Shown here in pieces: positions 9,318 to 18,320 of a stretch of 64,000 nt of DNA. The stretch lies in the NCBI RefSeq assembly GCF_023008405.1, contig NZ_CP095376.1:8164501-8228500 (forward strand), read 5' to 3'. Position numbers and translations under genes: made by a program. Origin of the DNA: Amycolatopsis sp. FBCC-B4732 (GTDB taxonomy: Bacteria; Actinomycetota; Actinomycetes; Mycobacteriales; Pseudonocardiaceae). Below the pieces are notes generated by a model. The model had not been told where the DNA came from and made no database searches. It saw only the letters and a list, made by a program, of their open reading frames with translations. The first letter of the stretch is position 1, and each line of letters begins with the position of its first letter.

Positions 9318-10001
9318 GTGAGCTTGGAACAGGCCGCGGGGGCGGTGCGGGCCGCGGCGGAGCGGGTGTTCGGTGAGCACCTGGACCGAGCGGCCGGGTA
9401 CGTCGAACTCCTGGAGCTTCATGGGGTCGAGCGTGGGCTGATCGGGCCGCGGGAGGTCGAACGGCTTTGGGAGCGGCACGTTCTGAACTCGGCGGTCATC
9501 GGTGAGCAGATGGCGAACGGCGCCCGCGTTGTCGATGTCGGCTCGGGTGCGGGGCTTCCGGGTGTACCGCTCGCGATCGCGCGACCGGACCTCGATATCG
9601 TCTTGCTTGAACCGATGGCCCGCCGGGTGGACTGGCTGGCCGAGGTCGCCGAGAAGCTGGAACTCCCGATCACCATCGTCCGTGGACGCGCGGAGGAGCG
9701 GCCTGTGCGTGAGCAGCTCGGTGGCGCCGACATCGTCACCGCTCGCGCGGTCGCCCCGCTCGCCCGGCTCGCGGACTGGTGTCTCCCGCTGGTCCGTCCC
9801 GACGGCTTCCTGGTTGCCCTCAAGGGCGCCAGCGCGGCGGACGAGATCGATCGGGACGGCGCCGCCATCCGCAAGGCCGGCGGGGCCGATCCGCTGATCG
9901 TCGAGTGCGGTGCCGCAGTACTAGAGGTCCCCAGCACGGTTGTGAAGATCCGTCGTCTCCCAGCAACGAGCAAGCCGAAGGCGCGGAGCAGGAAGCGTTA
10001 A
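9318..10001 (+). CDS. rsmG: 16S rRNA (guanine-N7) methyltransferase RsmG (GidB)
   Basis: RsmG methylates N7 of G527 (E. coli numbering) in 16S rRNA using SAM; its loss gives low-level streptomycin resistance in other bacteria. The 227-residue protein has the class I methyltransferase fold with motif VVDVGSGAGLPGVPLAIARP near residue 70 and the GADIVTARAVAPL segment near residue 137. I chose the GTG at 9318 (VSLEQAAG) because GAGGAG lies 8 nt upstream. A basic C-terminal tail, KPKARSRKR, is present. It precedes parA, as in other actinobacteria. Confidence 0.95.
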   Translation: MSLEQAAGAVRAAAERVFGEHLDRAAGYVELLELHGVERGLIGPREVERLWERHVLNSAVIGEQMANGARVVDVGSGAGLPGVPLAIARPDLDIVLLEPMARRVDWLAEVAEKLELPITIVRGRAEERPVREQLGGADIVTARAVAPLARLADWCLPLVRPDGFLVALKGASAADEIDRDGAAIRKAGGADPLIVECGAAVLEVPSTVVKIRRLPATSKPKARSRKR

Positions 10002-10011
10002 CGGGCCGCGA

Positions 10012-10027
10012 TGTTCCACGTGAAACG
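10012..10027. promoter_or_regulatory. parS: parS-type ParB-binding site 4
   Basis: TGTTCCACGTGAAACG fits TGTTNCACGTGAAACA except for the last base. It sits between the rsmG stop and the parA start, consistent with parAB autoregulation. Confidence 0.88.
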
Positions 10028-10078
10028 ACGCGACTCGACCACCGACCAGACTTCTACATGGAGGAGGTGTCGAGACCG

Positions 10079-11005
10079 GTGAATCCCCCGCCGTCCGACT
10101 CCACGGAGACCACCCCTGACGTGGGCTGGACCCCGATCGCCGAAGAAGCCGCCCGCGCCGCGCGTCTGCTGCACCCGGAGGAAGGGACGCTCCCGCGTCC
10201 CGGCCGCCGTCGGGTGATGACCGTGGCCAACCAGAAGGGCGGTGTCGGCAAGACCACGAGCACCGTCAACCTCGCCGCCGCGCTGGCCGTGCACGGGCTC
10301 AAGACGCTAGTCGTCGACCTCGACCCGCAGGGCAACGCGAGCACCGCGCTCGACGTCGACCACCGGTCCGGGACGCCGTCCATCTACGAGGTGCTGATCG
10401 GTGAGGTGACACTCGCGGAGGCCGCCCAGGCGACCGAGCAGTCACCGAACCTCTTCTGCGTTCCCGCGACGATCGACCTCGCTGGTGCGGAGATCGAGCT
10501 CGTCTCGATGGCGTCCCGCGAGTCCCGGCTCAAGGAGGCGATCTCCTCGGAGGTCCTCAACGAGATCGGCGTCGACTACGTCTTCATCGACTGCCCGCCG
10601 TCGCTCGGCCTCCTCACGGTCAACGCGATGGTCGCCGCGCAGGAGGTGCTCATCCCGATCCAGTGCGAGTACTACGCGCTCGAAGGTCTCGGGCAGCTGC
10701 TGAGCAACATCGAGCTCGTGCAGCAGCACCTCAACCGCGAGCTCCGCGTCTCGACGATCCTCCTCACCATGTACGACGGCCGGACCAAGCTGGCCGACCA
10801 GGTGACGAACGAGGTCCGCAACCACTTCGGCGACACCGTGCTGAAGACCGTCATCCCCCGCAGTGTGAAGGTGTCGGAGGCGCCTGGTTACGGCCAGACC
10901 GTCCTCGCTTACGATCCCGGTTCGCGGGGTGCGATGAGCTACGTCGACGCGGCCAAGGAGATCGCCGAGCGCGGCGCACAGTTGGAGAGGGGTAGTTCGA
11001 CATGA
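10079..11005 (+). CDS. parA: Chromosome partitioning ATPase ParA (Soj)
   Basis: ParA is a Walker-type ATPase that binds DNA non-specifically and moves ParB-parS complexes. It has the deviant Walker A motif [18 protein letters not shown], Walker A' [12 protein letters not shown] and Walker [13 protein letters not shown]. The best Shine-Dalgarno (GGAGGAGG, 10060-10067) favours the GTG at 10079 (308 residues); an ATG at 10058 would add seven residues but has no ribosome site. The C terminus ends AQLERGSST. Its stop overlaps the parB ATG (ATGA), so the two are translationally coupled. Confidence 0.95.
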   Translation: MNPPPSDSTETTPDVGWTPIAEEAARAARLLHPEEGTLPRPGRRRVMTVANQKGGVGKTTSTVNLAAALAVHGLKTLVVDLDPQGNASTALDVDHRSGTPSIYEVLIGEVTLAEAAQATEQSPNLFCVPATIDLAGAEIELVSMASRESRLKEAISSEVLNEIGVDYVFIDCPPSLGLLTVNAMVAAQEVLIPIQCEYYALEGLGQLLSNIELVQQHLNRELRVSTILLTMYDGRTKLADQVTNEVRNHFGDTVLKTVIPRSVKVSEAPGYGQTVLAYDPGSRGAMSYVDAAKEIAERGAQLERGSST

Positions 11006-12000
11006 CCGAGCGCCGAGGAGGGCTGGGGCGCGGCCTCGCCGCCCTGATCCCGACCGGACCCGCCACCGGCGGTCCCCTGCCCACCGCCGGGGACACGGCG
11101 GCGGACAAGAAGGCGGCCGAGGACAAGGGCTGGTTCGCGGCCAACGGTCAGGCGAAGCAGCACAGCGGCGAGGTGGCCGGCGCGGTCTACCGCGAGATCC
11201 CGGTCGGTTCGGTCAAGCCGAACCCGAAGCAGCCGCGGCAGGTCTTCGACGAGGACGCGCTCGCCGAACTCGAGCACTCGATTCGCGAGTTCGGGCTCAT
11301 GCAGCCCATCGTGGTCCGCGAGCTCGGGAACGACGAGTACGAGCTCGTCATGGGCGAGCGGCGGCTCCGCGCGTCGCAGCAGGCGGAGCTCGAAGCGATC
11401 CCGGCGATCGTCCGGCAGACCGCCGACGAGTCGATGCTGCGCGACGCGCTCCTGGAGAACATCCACCGCGTCCAGCTGAACCCGCTCGAAGAGGCGGCGG
11501 CGTACCAGCAGCTGCTCGACGAGTTCGCGGTCACGCACGAAGAGCTGGCGAGCCGGATCGGTCGCAGCCGCCCGGTCATCACCAACACGATCCGGCTCCT
11601 CAAGCTCCCTCTGCCGGTCCAGCGCCGGGTCGCCGCGGGCGTCCTGTCCGCCGGGCACGCCCGCGCGCTGCTGTCGCTGGAGGACCCCGAAAGCCAGGAA
11701 GAGCTCGCCGCGCGGATCATCGCGGAGGGCATGTCGGTCCGGGCGACCGAGGAAGCCGTCACGCTCAAGAAGAGCGAGAAGCCGGCCAAGCCGAAGCCCG
11801 CCGCGCGCAAGCCGATCCAGGCGCCGGGACTGCAGGAGCTCGCGAACCGTCTTTCGGATCGCTTCGACACCCGCGTGAAGGTCGACCTCGGCCGGCGCAA
11901 GGGACGGATCACGCTCGAATTCGGGTCGGTTGACGATCTCGAGCGGATCGTCGCGATCATCGATGCGAATGGGGCGAATCAGACACCGAAAACCGATTAG
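11002..12000 (+). CDS. parB: Chromosome partitioning protein ParB (Spo0J)
   Basis: ParB is a CTP-dependent clamp that binds parS and spreads along DNA. The 332-residue protein starts [17 protein letters not shown] and has the N-terminal nuclease-like/CTP domain ([22 protein letters not shown] and GERRLRAS), a central helix-turn-helix (about residues 175-200, [20 protein letters not shown]), and a C-terminal dimerisation domain ([18 protein letters not shown]). Four parS-type sites lie within 2.2 kb upstream. Confidence 0.96.
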   Translation: MTERRGGLGRGLAALIPTGPATGGPLPTAGDTAADKKAAEDKGWFAANGQAKQHSGEVAGAVYREIPVGSVKPNPKQPRQVFDEDALAELEHSIREFGLMQPIVVRELGNDEYELVMGERRLRASQQAELEAIPAIVRQTADESMLRDALLENIHRVQLNPLEEAAAYQQLLDEFAVTHEELASRIGRSRPVITNTIRLLKLPLPVQRRVAAGVLSAGHARALLSLEDPESQEELAARIIAEGMSVRATEEAVTLKKSEKPAKPKPAARKPIQAPGLQELANRLSDRFDTRVKVDLGRRKGRITLEFGSVDDLERIVAIIDANGANQTPKTD

Positions 12001-12088
12001 GGATCACCCCAGGGTGTTTCGTCACGGTGATGATTGCTCGACGCAGTCGCGACGACCACATCCAGTGATCATGAGATCGCGACACGAA

Positions 12089-12121
12089 AAAGGCCGCCAC
12101 GGAAGCTCCGAGGCGGCCTTT
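12089..12121. terminator. Bidirectional terminator between parB and the Ddl-like gene
   Basis: Arms AAAGGCCGCC (12089-12098) and GGCGGCCTTT (12112-12121) enclose a 13-nt loop. The A-run to the left and T-run to the right let it act for both convergent genes. Confidence 0.85.
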
Positions 12122-12134
12122 CGCGTGCGAAGGG

Positions 12135-13079
12135 TCAGCGGGAAATCGCGCGTCCGATCAGTTCGGCGAACACCGTGCCGAGCGACTTGCCCGCGGCTTC
12201 GATCGCCATCGGCACCGTCGACGTCTCGGTCAGCCCCGGCGACGGGTTCACTTCCAGGAAGTGCACCGTCCCGTCCGCCGCGACGATCGCGTCGGTGCGC
12301 GAGATGTCCCGAAGCCCGAGGACGCGGTGCGCGGCGACGGCGAGTTCGGCCGCCGCCTTGGCCGCGGCGTCGTCGAGGCGGGCCGGGGTGAAGAAGTCGG
12401 TCAGGCCGGCCGTGTAGCGGGCCGTGTAGTCGTACACGCCACTCTCCGGGACGATCTCGACCGCGGGGAGGGCCTCGGGGCCGTCCGCGCCTTCGATGAC
12501 CGTCACGGCCACCTCGACGCCGTCCACGAACCGCTCGGCGAGCACGGTGTCGCCGTACGCGAAGCAGCCGACCATCGCCGCCGGCAGTTCCGCGGCCTCG
12601 CGGACCACCTGGGTGCCGAGCGCCGAGCCGCCCTGGTCGGGCTTGAGGATCAGCGGCAGGCCGAGGCGCTCCACCATCGCGTCGAGCACCGCTTGGGCGC
12701 CGAGCTCGCGGAACGTGCTGTGCGGCAGCACCACCCAGCCCGGCGTCACGAACCCGGCGTTCTCGATGAGCGCCTTCGCCGTCGGCTTGTCCCACGCGCG
12801 GCGGCAGCCCTGGGAGCCGGTGCCGACGAACGGCACGTCCAGCATCTCCAGCACCGTCTGCACCGAGCCGTTCTCGCCCTCACCGCCGTGCAGCGCGACG
12901 ACGACCGCGTCCGGCCGCTGGGTGCGCAGGCGCTCCAGCAACCCGGCGTCGGTGTCCCACTCCTCGATGCCGAGGCCCTCGGACTTCAGCGCCGCGGAGA
13001 GCCGCCGGCCGGACCTCAGCGAGACGTCGCGTTCGTGCGAAAGCCCGCCGGCGAGCACGGCAACGGTACGGTCGACCAC
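12135..13079 (-). CDS. D-alanine--D-alanine ligase family protein (ATP-grasp)
   Basis: Predicted to join two D-amino acids, normally D-Ala-D-Ala, for peptidoglycan precursors. The 314-residue protein has an N-terminal domain with VAVLAGGLSHERDVSLRSG, the ATP-grasp segment LPLILKPDQGGSALGTQVV near residue 150, and the metal-binding signature FLEVNPSPGLTETSTVPMA near residue 275. The omega-loop segment (YDYTARYTAG) keeps the Tyr linked with dipeptide rather than depsipeptide formation, although the usual Lys is Arg. It may be a second Ddl or an accessory ligase, since it does not sit with mur genes. Product specificity is inferred. Confidence 0.85.
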   Translation of the reverse strand: MVDRTVAVLAGGLSHERDVSLRSGRRLSAALKSEGLGIEEWDTDAGLLERLRTQRPDAVVVALHGGEGENGSVQTVLEMLDVPFVGTGSQGCRRAWDKPTAKALIENAGFVTPGWVVLPHSTFRELGAQAVLDAMVERLGLPLILKPDQGGSALGTQVVREAAELPAAMVGCFAYGDTVLAERFVDGVEVAVTVIEGADGPEALPAVEIVPESGVYDYTARYTAGLTDFFTPARLDDAAAKAAAELAVAAHRVLGLRDISRTDAIVAADGTVHFLEVNPSPGLTETSTVPMAIEAAGKSLGTVFAELIGRAISR

Positions 13080-13104
13080 CGTGGAAACTCCTTAGCTAAA
13101 AGAA

Positions 13105-14424
13105 CTAGACCGTGTCCGGGGACGGGTTCTGCGGCCCCTGGATCTGGCGCGAGCCCACGTTACCGAAGGTGCGGGCCAGGTCCATTTCGGACTCCAGCAC
13201 CGCGGCCAGCCGCCGGACGCCCTCGCGGATCCGCTCCGGCGTCGGGTAGCAGTAGGACAGCCGCATCTGGCGGCTGCCGAAGCCGTCGGCGTAGAAGCCG
13301 GTCCCCGACGCGTACGCCACCCGGGCGGTCACCGCGCGCGGCAGCATCGCCTTCGTGTCGACGCCCTCCGGCACCGTCACCCAGACGTAGAAGCCGCCGT
13401 CCGGCTTGGTCCAGGAACAGCCCGGGGGCAGGTGCTGCTCCAGCGCGGACAGCATCGCGTCGCGCCGGTCGCGGTAGTTCTCCTGGAACTTCTTGATCTG
13501 GCCCTTCCAGTCGTGCGTGGCCAGGTAGCGCGACACGATCATCTGGTTGAACGTCGGCGGGCAGAGCGTCGCCGACTCGGCGGCCAGCACGAGCTTCTCG
13601 CGCACGGCGTGCGGCGCGAGCACCCAGCCGACGCGCAGGCCGGAGGCGAACGTCTTGGAGAACGAGCCGAGGTACACGACGTTCTCGGGGTCGGCCGAGC
13701 GCAGCGCCGGGTAGGTCTGGCCGTCGAAGCCGAGCAACCCGTACGGGTTGTCTTCGACGACCAGCACGCCGTGGTCGCGGCAGATCTCGAGGATCTCCGC
13801 GCGGCGCTCGACGGCCAGCGTGACGCCGGCGGGGTTGTGGAAGTTCGGGATCGTGTAGAGGAACTTGACCCGGCGGCCGGCCTTCTCCGTCCGGACGAGC
13901 GCTTCGCGCAGCAGCTCCGGCACCAGGCCGTTTTCGTCCATCGCCACGTGCACGACCTGCGCTTGGTACGCGGCGAAGGAGCCCAGCGCGCCGACGTAGG
14001 ACGGGCCTTCGGCGATCACGACGTCACCGGGGTCGCAGAACAGCCGTGTGACCATGTCCAGGCCCATCTGGGAGCCGACGGTCACGACGACGTCGTCCGG
14101 GTGTGCCTTGATGCCCTCCAGGGCCATGATCTCGCAGATCTGCTCGCGCAGCGCCGGGACGCCGTGCGCGGAGCCGTATTGCAGCGCCACGAGGCCGTCT
14201 TCGGCGATGATCTCCGCCACCTGTGCCGAGAGCGTGTCGAGCGGGAGCGCGGCCAGGTTCGGCATGCCGCCGGCCAGCGAAACCACCTCGGGCCGGCTGG
14301 CGACCGCGAAGAGCGCTCGGATCTCCGAAGCGGTCATCCCGGCGGTCCGGGCGGCGTACCGCTCGAGGTGCGGGTCGAGGTTCTGGCGGCCGCTGTGCGG
14401 CTTGCTGGGGCGGTTCTCGGTCAT
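13105..14424 (-). CDS. PLP-dependent aminotransferase, class I/II (2-aminoadipate/MocR-like fold)
   Basis: Fold-type I aminotransferase of the LysN/aromatic aminotransferase-like group; the substrate is unknown. I chose the ATG at 14422-14424 (MTENRPSKP), giving 439 residues; a longer in-frame GTG exists but adds atypical sequence. Family features are SLAGGMPNLAALP near residue 50, EDNPYGLLGF in the cofactor region, and the PLP Lys in SFSKTFASGLRVGW. No GntR DNA-binding domain is fused. It is conserved beside parB in related genomes by my recollection, which says little about substrate. Confidence 0.88.
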   Translation of the reverse strand: MTENRPSKPHSGRQNLDPHLERYAARTAGMTASEIRALFAVASRPEVVSLAGGMPNLAALPLDTLSAQVAEIIAEDGLVALQYGSAHGVPALREQICEIMALEGIKAHPDDVVVTVGSQMGLDMVTRLFCDPGDVVIAEGPSYVGALGSFAAYQAQVVHVAMDENGLVPELLREALVRTEKAGRRVKFLYTIPNFHNPAGVTLAVERRAEILEICRDHGVLVVEDNPYGLLGFDGQTYPALRSADPENVVYLGSFSKTFASGLRVGWVLAPHAVREKLVLAAESATLCPPTFNQMIVSRYLATHDWKGQIKKFQENYRDRRDAMLSALEQHLPPGCSWTKPDGGFYVWVTVPEGVDTKAMLPRAVTARVAYASGTGFYADGFGSRQMRLSYCYPTPERIREGVRRLAAVLESEMDLARTFGNVGSRQIQGPQNPSPDTV

Positions 14425-14613
14425 CGACGATTCACCCGTGGCTCGGTTAACAGATCCTGTCGAGTGTAACCGTGCACCCATCCGGGACCCCTGGCCTTTC
14501 GGCGCTCGTCACATCGGCCTATCCTCGACCATGGCTCCCGTGTCCGTGCTGTGGTTTTCGCGCGGCTTGACGGCCGGGCAGCCCGTCGGGAGCGCAGGTC
14601 AGGGAGGTCGCGG

Positions 14614-15258
14614 GTGTCGCGTCGCGTCGTGGGCGTCACACTGGACAACCTCGAGCACTTGCCGAAGAGCTGTCGCCGGTGTGTCTACTGGGAGCTCGCT
14701 CCCCACCTGAAGAACCAGGCGGAGGAGTTCGGCGCCACCGAGGTCGAAAAGGAAGCCTGGGTCTCGAGCGTGCTGCTCGAGTGGGGTTCCTGCGGCCGCA
14801 TCGTCTACAGCGACACGCTGCCGGTCGGGTTCGTGCTGTACGCCCCGCCGAACGCCGTCCCGCGCGCGCTGGCCTTCCCGACGTCCCCGCCGAGCGCGGA
14901 CGCCGTCCTCCTGACGGCCTTCCAGGTCCTCCCCGAGTTCCGCGGTGGCGGCCTCGGCCGGATGCTGGTCCAGGCGGTCGCCAAGGACCTGACCAAGCGC
15001 GGTGTCCGCGCGATCGAAGCGTTCGGCGACGCCCGCCCCGACGAGACGGACCCGGACGGCGGCCACAGCTGCGTGCTGCCGGCGGCGTTCCTGCAGAGCG
15101 TCGGCTTCAAGACGGTCCGCCCGCACCCCAAGTGGCCGCGCCTGCGCCTGGAGCTGCGCTCGGCGATCACCTGGAAGGAAGACGTCGAGGCGGCGCTGGA
15201 GCGCCTGCTCGGCCAGGTGACGATCACCACGGCCGAGCCGAGTCTCGGCCGCGCCTGA
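14614..15258 (+). CDS. GNAT-family N-acetyltransferase with N-terminal CxxC
   Basis: Predicted acetyl-CoA-dependent acyltransferase of unknown substrate. The 214-residue protein has the GNAT acetyl-CoA motif VLPEFRGGGLGRMLVQAV near residue 110 and an N-terminal SCRRCVYWEL segment with two cysteines. I chose the GTG at 14614 because AGGGAGG lies 6 nt upstream. Its position between the aminotransferase and cwlM resembles the conserved gene next to M. tuberculosis parB (Rv3916c), which I judge the likely counterpart. It is convergent with cwlM. Confidence 0.8.
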   Translation: MSRRVVGVTLDNLEHLPKSCRRCVYWELAPHLKNQAEEFGATEVEKEAWVSSVLLEWGSCGRIVYSDTLPVGFVLYAPPNAVPRALAFPTSPPSADAVLLTAFQVLPEFRGGGLGRMLVQAVAKDLTKRGVRAIEAFGDARPDETDPDGGHSCVLPAAFLQSVGFKTVRPHPKWPRLRLELRSAITWKEDVEAALERLLGQVTITTAEPSLGRA

Positions 15259-15265
15259 GCCACCC

Positions 15266-15279
15266 CGCAAACGTTTGCG
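15266..15279. promoter_or_regulatory. 14-bp palindrome resembling a LacI-family operator
   Basis: CGCAAACGTTTGCG is a perfect palindrome 8 bp after the GNAT stop. It matches the general LacI/GalR-family operator form. It is not at a promoter, so a regulatory role is uncertain. The same 14-mer occurs at 28438-28451. Confidence 0.4.
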
Positions 15280-15307
15280 CCTGGGTTTCGTCACGTGCGA
15301 AACAGCG

Positions 15308-15381
15308 TTGTGCACGACTGTGGAAGAAGTGCCGAGTTATCCACAGAGCGCTGATAGGAGCGGTGGAAAAGCTGTGGAGAA
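15308..15381. promoter_or_regulatory. DnaA-box cluster 12 kb from oriC
   Basis: Four or five DnaA-box-like nonamers fall within 74 bp between convergent genes: TTGTGCACG (15308), TGTGGAAGA (15319), an exact TTATCCACA (15337-15345), GGTGGAAAA (15362) and TGTGGAGAA (15373). A titration or timing role, as for DnaA-box clusters in other bacteria, is inferred. Confidence 0.6.
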
Positions 15382-15384
15382 CTA

Positions 15385-15431
15385 CCCACCACACCTGGGG
15401 ACGCAGCCTCTGCGTCCCCAGGTGTGGTGGG
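15385..15431. terminator. 21-bp inverted repeat, bidirectional terminator
   Basis: Perfect 21-bp arms (15385-15405 and 15411-15431, centred on GGGGACGCA-GCCTC-TGCGTCCCC) lie between the convergent GNAT and cwlM genes. The loop is 5 nt. No strong U-run is present, but the stem is long and very GC-rich. Confidence 0.8.
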
Positions 15432-15468
15432 GCAGGTGAAGGTGAGCCGCTAGGGGTTGTGGTCGGCC

Positions 15469-16617
15469 CTACTCGGCCTTCGCGAGCTCGTGCGCCAGGA
15501 CGTCGGCGAACGTGAACGTTCCCGTCGGCTGGTCGCCTTCGCCGAGCAAGTACAGGCGCTTGACGGCGATCAGGATGCCTTCGGCGACGATGTCGCGGAA
15601 CGCCGGATCGGCCAGCTTGCGGCTGTCGTCCGGGTTCGTCAGGTAGCCGATCTCCACGCGGACCGCCGGGCAGCGGGTGCGGGTGAAGATGTCCCACGAC
15701 TTGTAGTGCGTGCGGTTGTCCTGCAGGCCCGTGCGGGCTGCGACCTCGCGCTGGATGAAGCCGGCGAGCAGCTCGCCCACCGTCGACGTCGTGCCGTTGC
15801 CGGTGCCGAAGTGGAAGCTCGCGACGCCCTGCGCGCGCGGCGACGGGTTCTTGTCGCTGTGCAGCGAGAGGAACAGGTCGGCGCCCGCGTCGTTGGCGAA
15901 CTTGGCGCGCTCCAGCTCGGTCGGGCTGTGGTTCGGGCCGCGGGAGATCAGCGCCTCCATGCCGGTGGCCTTCATCCGGCCCTCCAGGCGGCGCGCGAGG
16001 TCCCAAGCGATGTCGGCCTCGCGCAGGCCGCCGGCGACCACACCGAGGTCGTCACCGCCGTGGCCGGGGTCGATCACGATGCGCTTGCCGCGCAGCCGGG
16101 GACCGGCCTGGCGCACCAGCTCCTGCTCGCGCAGGAACACGGGGCGGCCGCCGCGGGCGCGCGGCGAGGACAGGCGGTGCAGCTCGCGGATGGTCGCCGG
16201 GCCGCACATGCCGTCCGGCGTCAGGCGCATGTCGCGCTGGAACGTCTTGAGCGCGCGCTCGGTCGCCGGGCCGAAGTAGCCGTCGGGACGGCCGGCGTCG
16301 AAGCCCAGCTCGGTGAGCCGCTCCTGGAGCGTGAAGACGTCGTCGCCGTGGACCGGCGACGCGATCATGTAGGACAGCGGACGGCTGCCCAGGTGGTAGC
16401 TGGCGCCCTTGAGCGCCTGGAACGTGGCTGCACCCACGACGCCGTCGATGATGAGCCCACGGCGCTGCTGGAAAGCACGGACGGCGTGCTCGACGGCGAC
16501 GTCGAACGTGTCGTAGTCGTCGGTACCGGTGACCGGCGGGAGCAGGTCCATCCCGGCCAGGATGGACCTGATCTCGGCGACGTCCGGACCGGCGTCACCG
16601 CGGCGGAGTACCCGCAT
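15469..16617 (-). CDS. cwlM: CwlM-like N-acetylmuramoyl-L-alanine amidase homologue (cytoplasmic)
   Basis: The 382-residue protein has two peptidoglycan-binding repeats (about residues 4-65 and 90-150; FQQRRGLIIDGVVGAAT and FQRDMRLTPDGMCGPAT) and an amidase_3 domain (about 175-370). The metal-site motifs IDPGHGG, FLSLHSDKN and VEIGYLTNPDD are all present. There is no signal peptide, as in M. tuberculosis CwlM, which is known as a PknB-phosphorylated cytoplasmic activator of MurA rather than a secreted hydrolase. The ATG at 16617 opens directly with the first repeat. The trxA-sigM block lies just upstream, as in mycobacteria. The regulatory role is inferred from that orthology. Confidence 0.9.
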   Translation of the reverse strand: MRVLRRGDAGPDVAEIRSILAGMDLLPPVTGTDDYDTFDVAVEHAVRAFQQRRGLIIDGVVGAATFQALKGASYHLGSRPLSYMIASPVHGDDVFTLQERLTELGFDAGRPDGYFGPATERALKTFQRDMRLTPDGMCGPATIRELHRLSSPRARGGRPVFLREQELVRQAGPRLRGKRIVIDPGHGGDDLGVVAGGLREADIAWDLARRLEGRMKATGMEALISRGPNHSPTELERAKFANDAGADLFLSLHSDKNPSPRAQGVASFHFGTGNGTTSTVGELLAGFIQREVAARTGLQDNRTHYKSWDIFTRTRCPAVRVEIGYLTNPDDSRKLADPAFRDIVAEGILIAVKRLYLLGEGDQPTGTFTFADVLAHELAKAE

Positions 16618-16831
16618 GCACTCCTCGCTCTTCCTAAGGCACCGATTCGGGGGCTCGGTGCGTGGCAGAAAACCTTCGCTGGGACAAGCCCAGGTCCTCT
16701 ATTGTGCCTTGCGAACTCTCGGTGACAGCGCAGGCCCGGTAGGTGCGTCAAGAACCCGTTCGTGGTGAACCTCTAGTGGCCCTCGTCACGCTCGATTCGC
16801 CCACGGCGGTGAGATTCCCCCGAACGACGAA

Positions 16832-16871
16832 GACCCGGGGCCCACAGGAGTATTCCCGCAGGCCCCGGGTC
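16832..16871 (-). terminator. Terminator-like hairpin after trxA
   Basis: Arms GACCCGGGGCC (16832-16842) and its complement (16861-16871) enclose an 18-nt loop, 18 nt beyond the trxA stop. The rest of the 272-bp gap to cwlM should hold the cwlM promoter, which I could not resolve. Confidence 0.65.
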
Positions 16872-16889
16872 CGCCGGGAGCGTCTTAGC

Positions 16890-17213
16890 TCAGAGGACGT
16901 CGGCGAGGTCCGACAGCAGCGCGGCCTTCGGCTTGGCGCCGACGATCTGCTTCACCGGCTTGCCGCCCTGGAACAGGATCAGCGTCGGGATGGACATCAC
17001 CTGGTAGTCACGCGGCGTGTTCGGGTTCTCGTCGATGTCGATCTTCGCGATGGTCAGCTTCTCGCCGTTTTCCGCCGCGATCTCCTCGAGCACCGGGGCG
17101 ACCATCTTGCACGGGCCACACCAGGTGGCCCAGAAGTCGACGAGAACCGGCTTTTCGCTGGTCAGGACCTCGTCGACGAACGTCGCGTCGGTCACCTTCA
17201 CGGTGTTGGTCAT
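16890..17213 (-). CDS. trxA: Thioredoxin
   Basis: Small cytoplasmic disulfide reductase. The 107-residue protein has the active site WCGPCK near residue 32, the cis-Pro segment SIPTLILF, and the [11 protein letters not shown] core, all standard for TrxA (TrxC in M. tuberculosis naming). It starts at the ATG 17211-17213 preceded by AAGGAGC. It is 35 nt downstream of trxB and probably co-transcribed with it. Confidence 0.97.
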   Translation of the reverse strand: MTNTVKVTDATFVDEVLTSEKPVLVDFWATWCGPCKMVAPVLEEIAAENGEKLTIAKIDIDENPNTPRDYQVMSIPTLILFQGGKPVKQIVGAKPKAALLSDLADVL

Positions 17214-17248
17214 GTTTGCTCCTTCAGGGATGGGTGAACGCCGGAAAG

Positions 17249-18241
17249 TCAGTTGGTGCCCGCGCCGTAGCCGCCGCCGACGAGCTCGGCCGCCTCGTGC
17301 GCGTCCGCTTCGCCGTGCTCCGCGAGCCATCGTTCCGCGTCGATCGCCGCGCTGCACCCGGAGCCCGAGGCGGTGATCGCCTGCCGGTAGGTGCGGTCCA
17401 CCAGGTCGCCGGCCGCGAAGACGCCGTCGACGTTGGTGTACGAGGAGCGGCCCTGGGTGATGACGTAGCCGTCCTCGTCCAGGTCGACCTGGCCCTTCAC
17501 CAGCTGGCTGCGGGGGTCGTGGCCGATCGCGACGAAGAAGCCCGAGACGTCCAGCGTCGACTCGCTGCCGTCCTTGGTGTCCTTCAGCCGCAGGCCTTCG
17601 ACCTTGCCGTCGCCGAGCACGCCGGTGATCTGCGAGTTCAGCTTCCACTTGATCTTCTCGTTCGCGCGGGCGCGCTCGAGCATGATCTTGGACGCGCGGA
17701 ACTCGTCGCGCCGGTGGACGAGGGTGACGGACTTCGCGAACTTCGTCAGGAAGGTCGCCTCCTCCATCGCCGAGTCGCCACCGCCGGCGACCACGATGTC
17801 GTGGTCCCGGAAGAAGAAACCGTCACAGGTCGCACAGGCCGAGACACCGCGGCCGAGCAGCTCCTGCTCGCCCGGCACGTTCAGGTACCGCGCCGCCGCG
17901 CCCATGGCGAGGATGACCGCGCGGGCGGCGTAGCGCTTGCCGTTCGCGTGGACGTACTTCACGTCCCCGGTCAGCTCCAGCGACTCGACGTCCTCCGCGC
18001 GCAGCTCGGCGCCGAAGCGCTCCGCCTGCTTGCGCATCTCCTCCATCAGGTCCGGCCCCATGATGCCGTCGCGGAACCCGGGGAAGTTCTCGACCTCGGT
18101 CGTCGTCATCAGCGCGCCGCCGAACTGCGTGCCCTCGAACACCAGCGGTTCCAGCTGGGCCCGTGCCGCATAAACGGCAGCGGTGTATCCGGCAGGACCC
18201 GACCCGACGATGATCAGGTTCCTGATTTCCTCGGCAGCCAC
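17249..18241 (-). CDS. trxB: Thioredoxin-disulfide reductase
   Basis: NADPH-dependent flavoenzyme that reduces thioredoxin. The 330-residue protein has the FAD motif [17 protein letters not shown] at the N terminus, the redox-active pair in [11 protein letters not shown] near residue 133, the NADPH motif [12 protein letters not shown], and the C-terminal FAD motif [16 protein letters not shown]. It lies between the sigM/anti-sigma pair and trxA, matching mycobacterial order. In other actinobacteria thiol genes here respond to oxidative stress through ECF sigma factors; no promoter was identified. Confidence 0.97.
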   Translation of the reverse strand: MAAEEIRNLIIVGSGPAGYTAAVYAARAQLEPLVFEGTQFGGALMTTTEVENFPGFRDGIMGPDLMEEMRKQAERFGAELRAEDVESLELTGDVKYVHANGKRYAARAVILAMGAAARYLNVPGEQELLGRGVSACATCDGFFFRDHDIVVAGGGDSAMEEATFLTKFAKSVTLVHRRDEFRASKIMLERARANEKIKWKLNSQITGVLGDGKVEGLRLKDTKDGSESTLDVSGFFVAIGHDPRSQLVKGQVDLDEDGYVITQGRSSYTNVDGVFAAGDLVDRTYRQAITASGSGCSAAIDAERWLAEHGEADAHEAAELVGGGYGAGTN

Positions 18242-18320
18242 CCGTGACCTCCGCTCGTAGTGACCCGTGTACCAGGCTCAACACGATGGTAGGTGGCCAT
18301 GTTCCCAGCCGTGACAGCCG

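Noticed and set aside
15285..15303. CACGTG inverted repeat considered as another parS site
   Set aside because: The half-site spacing differs from parS (GTTTC directly next to ACGTG is broken by extra bases), so it is reported only as a distinct motif.
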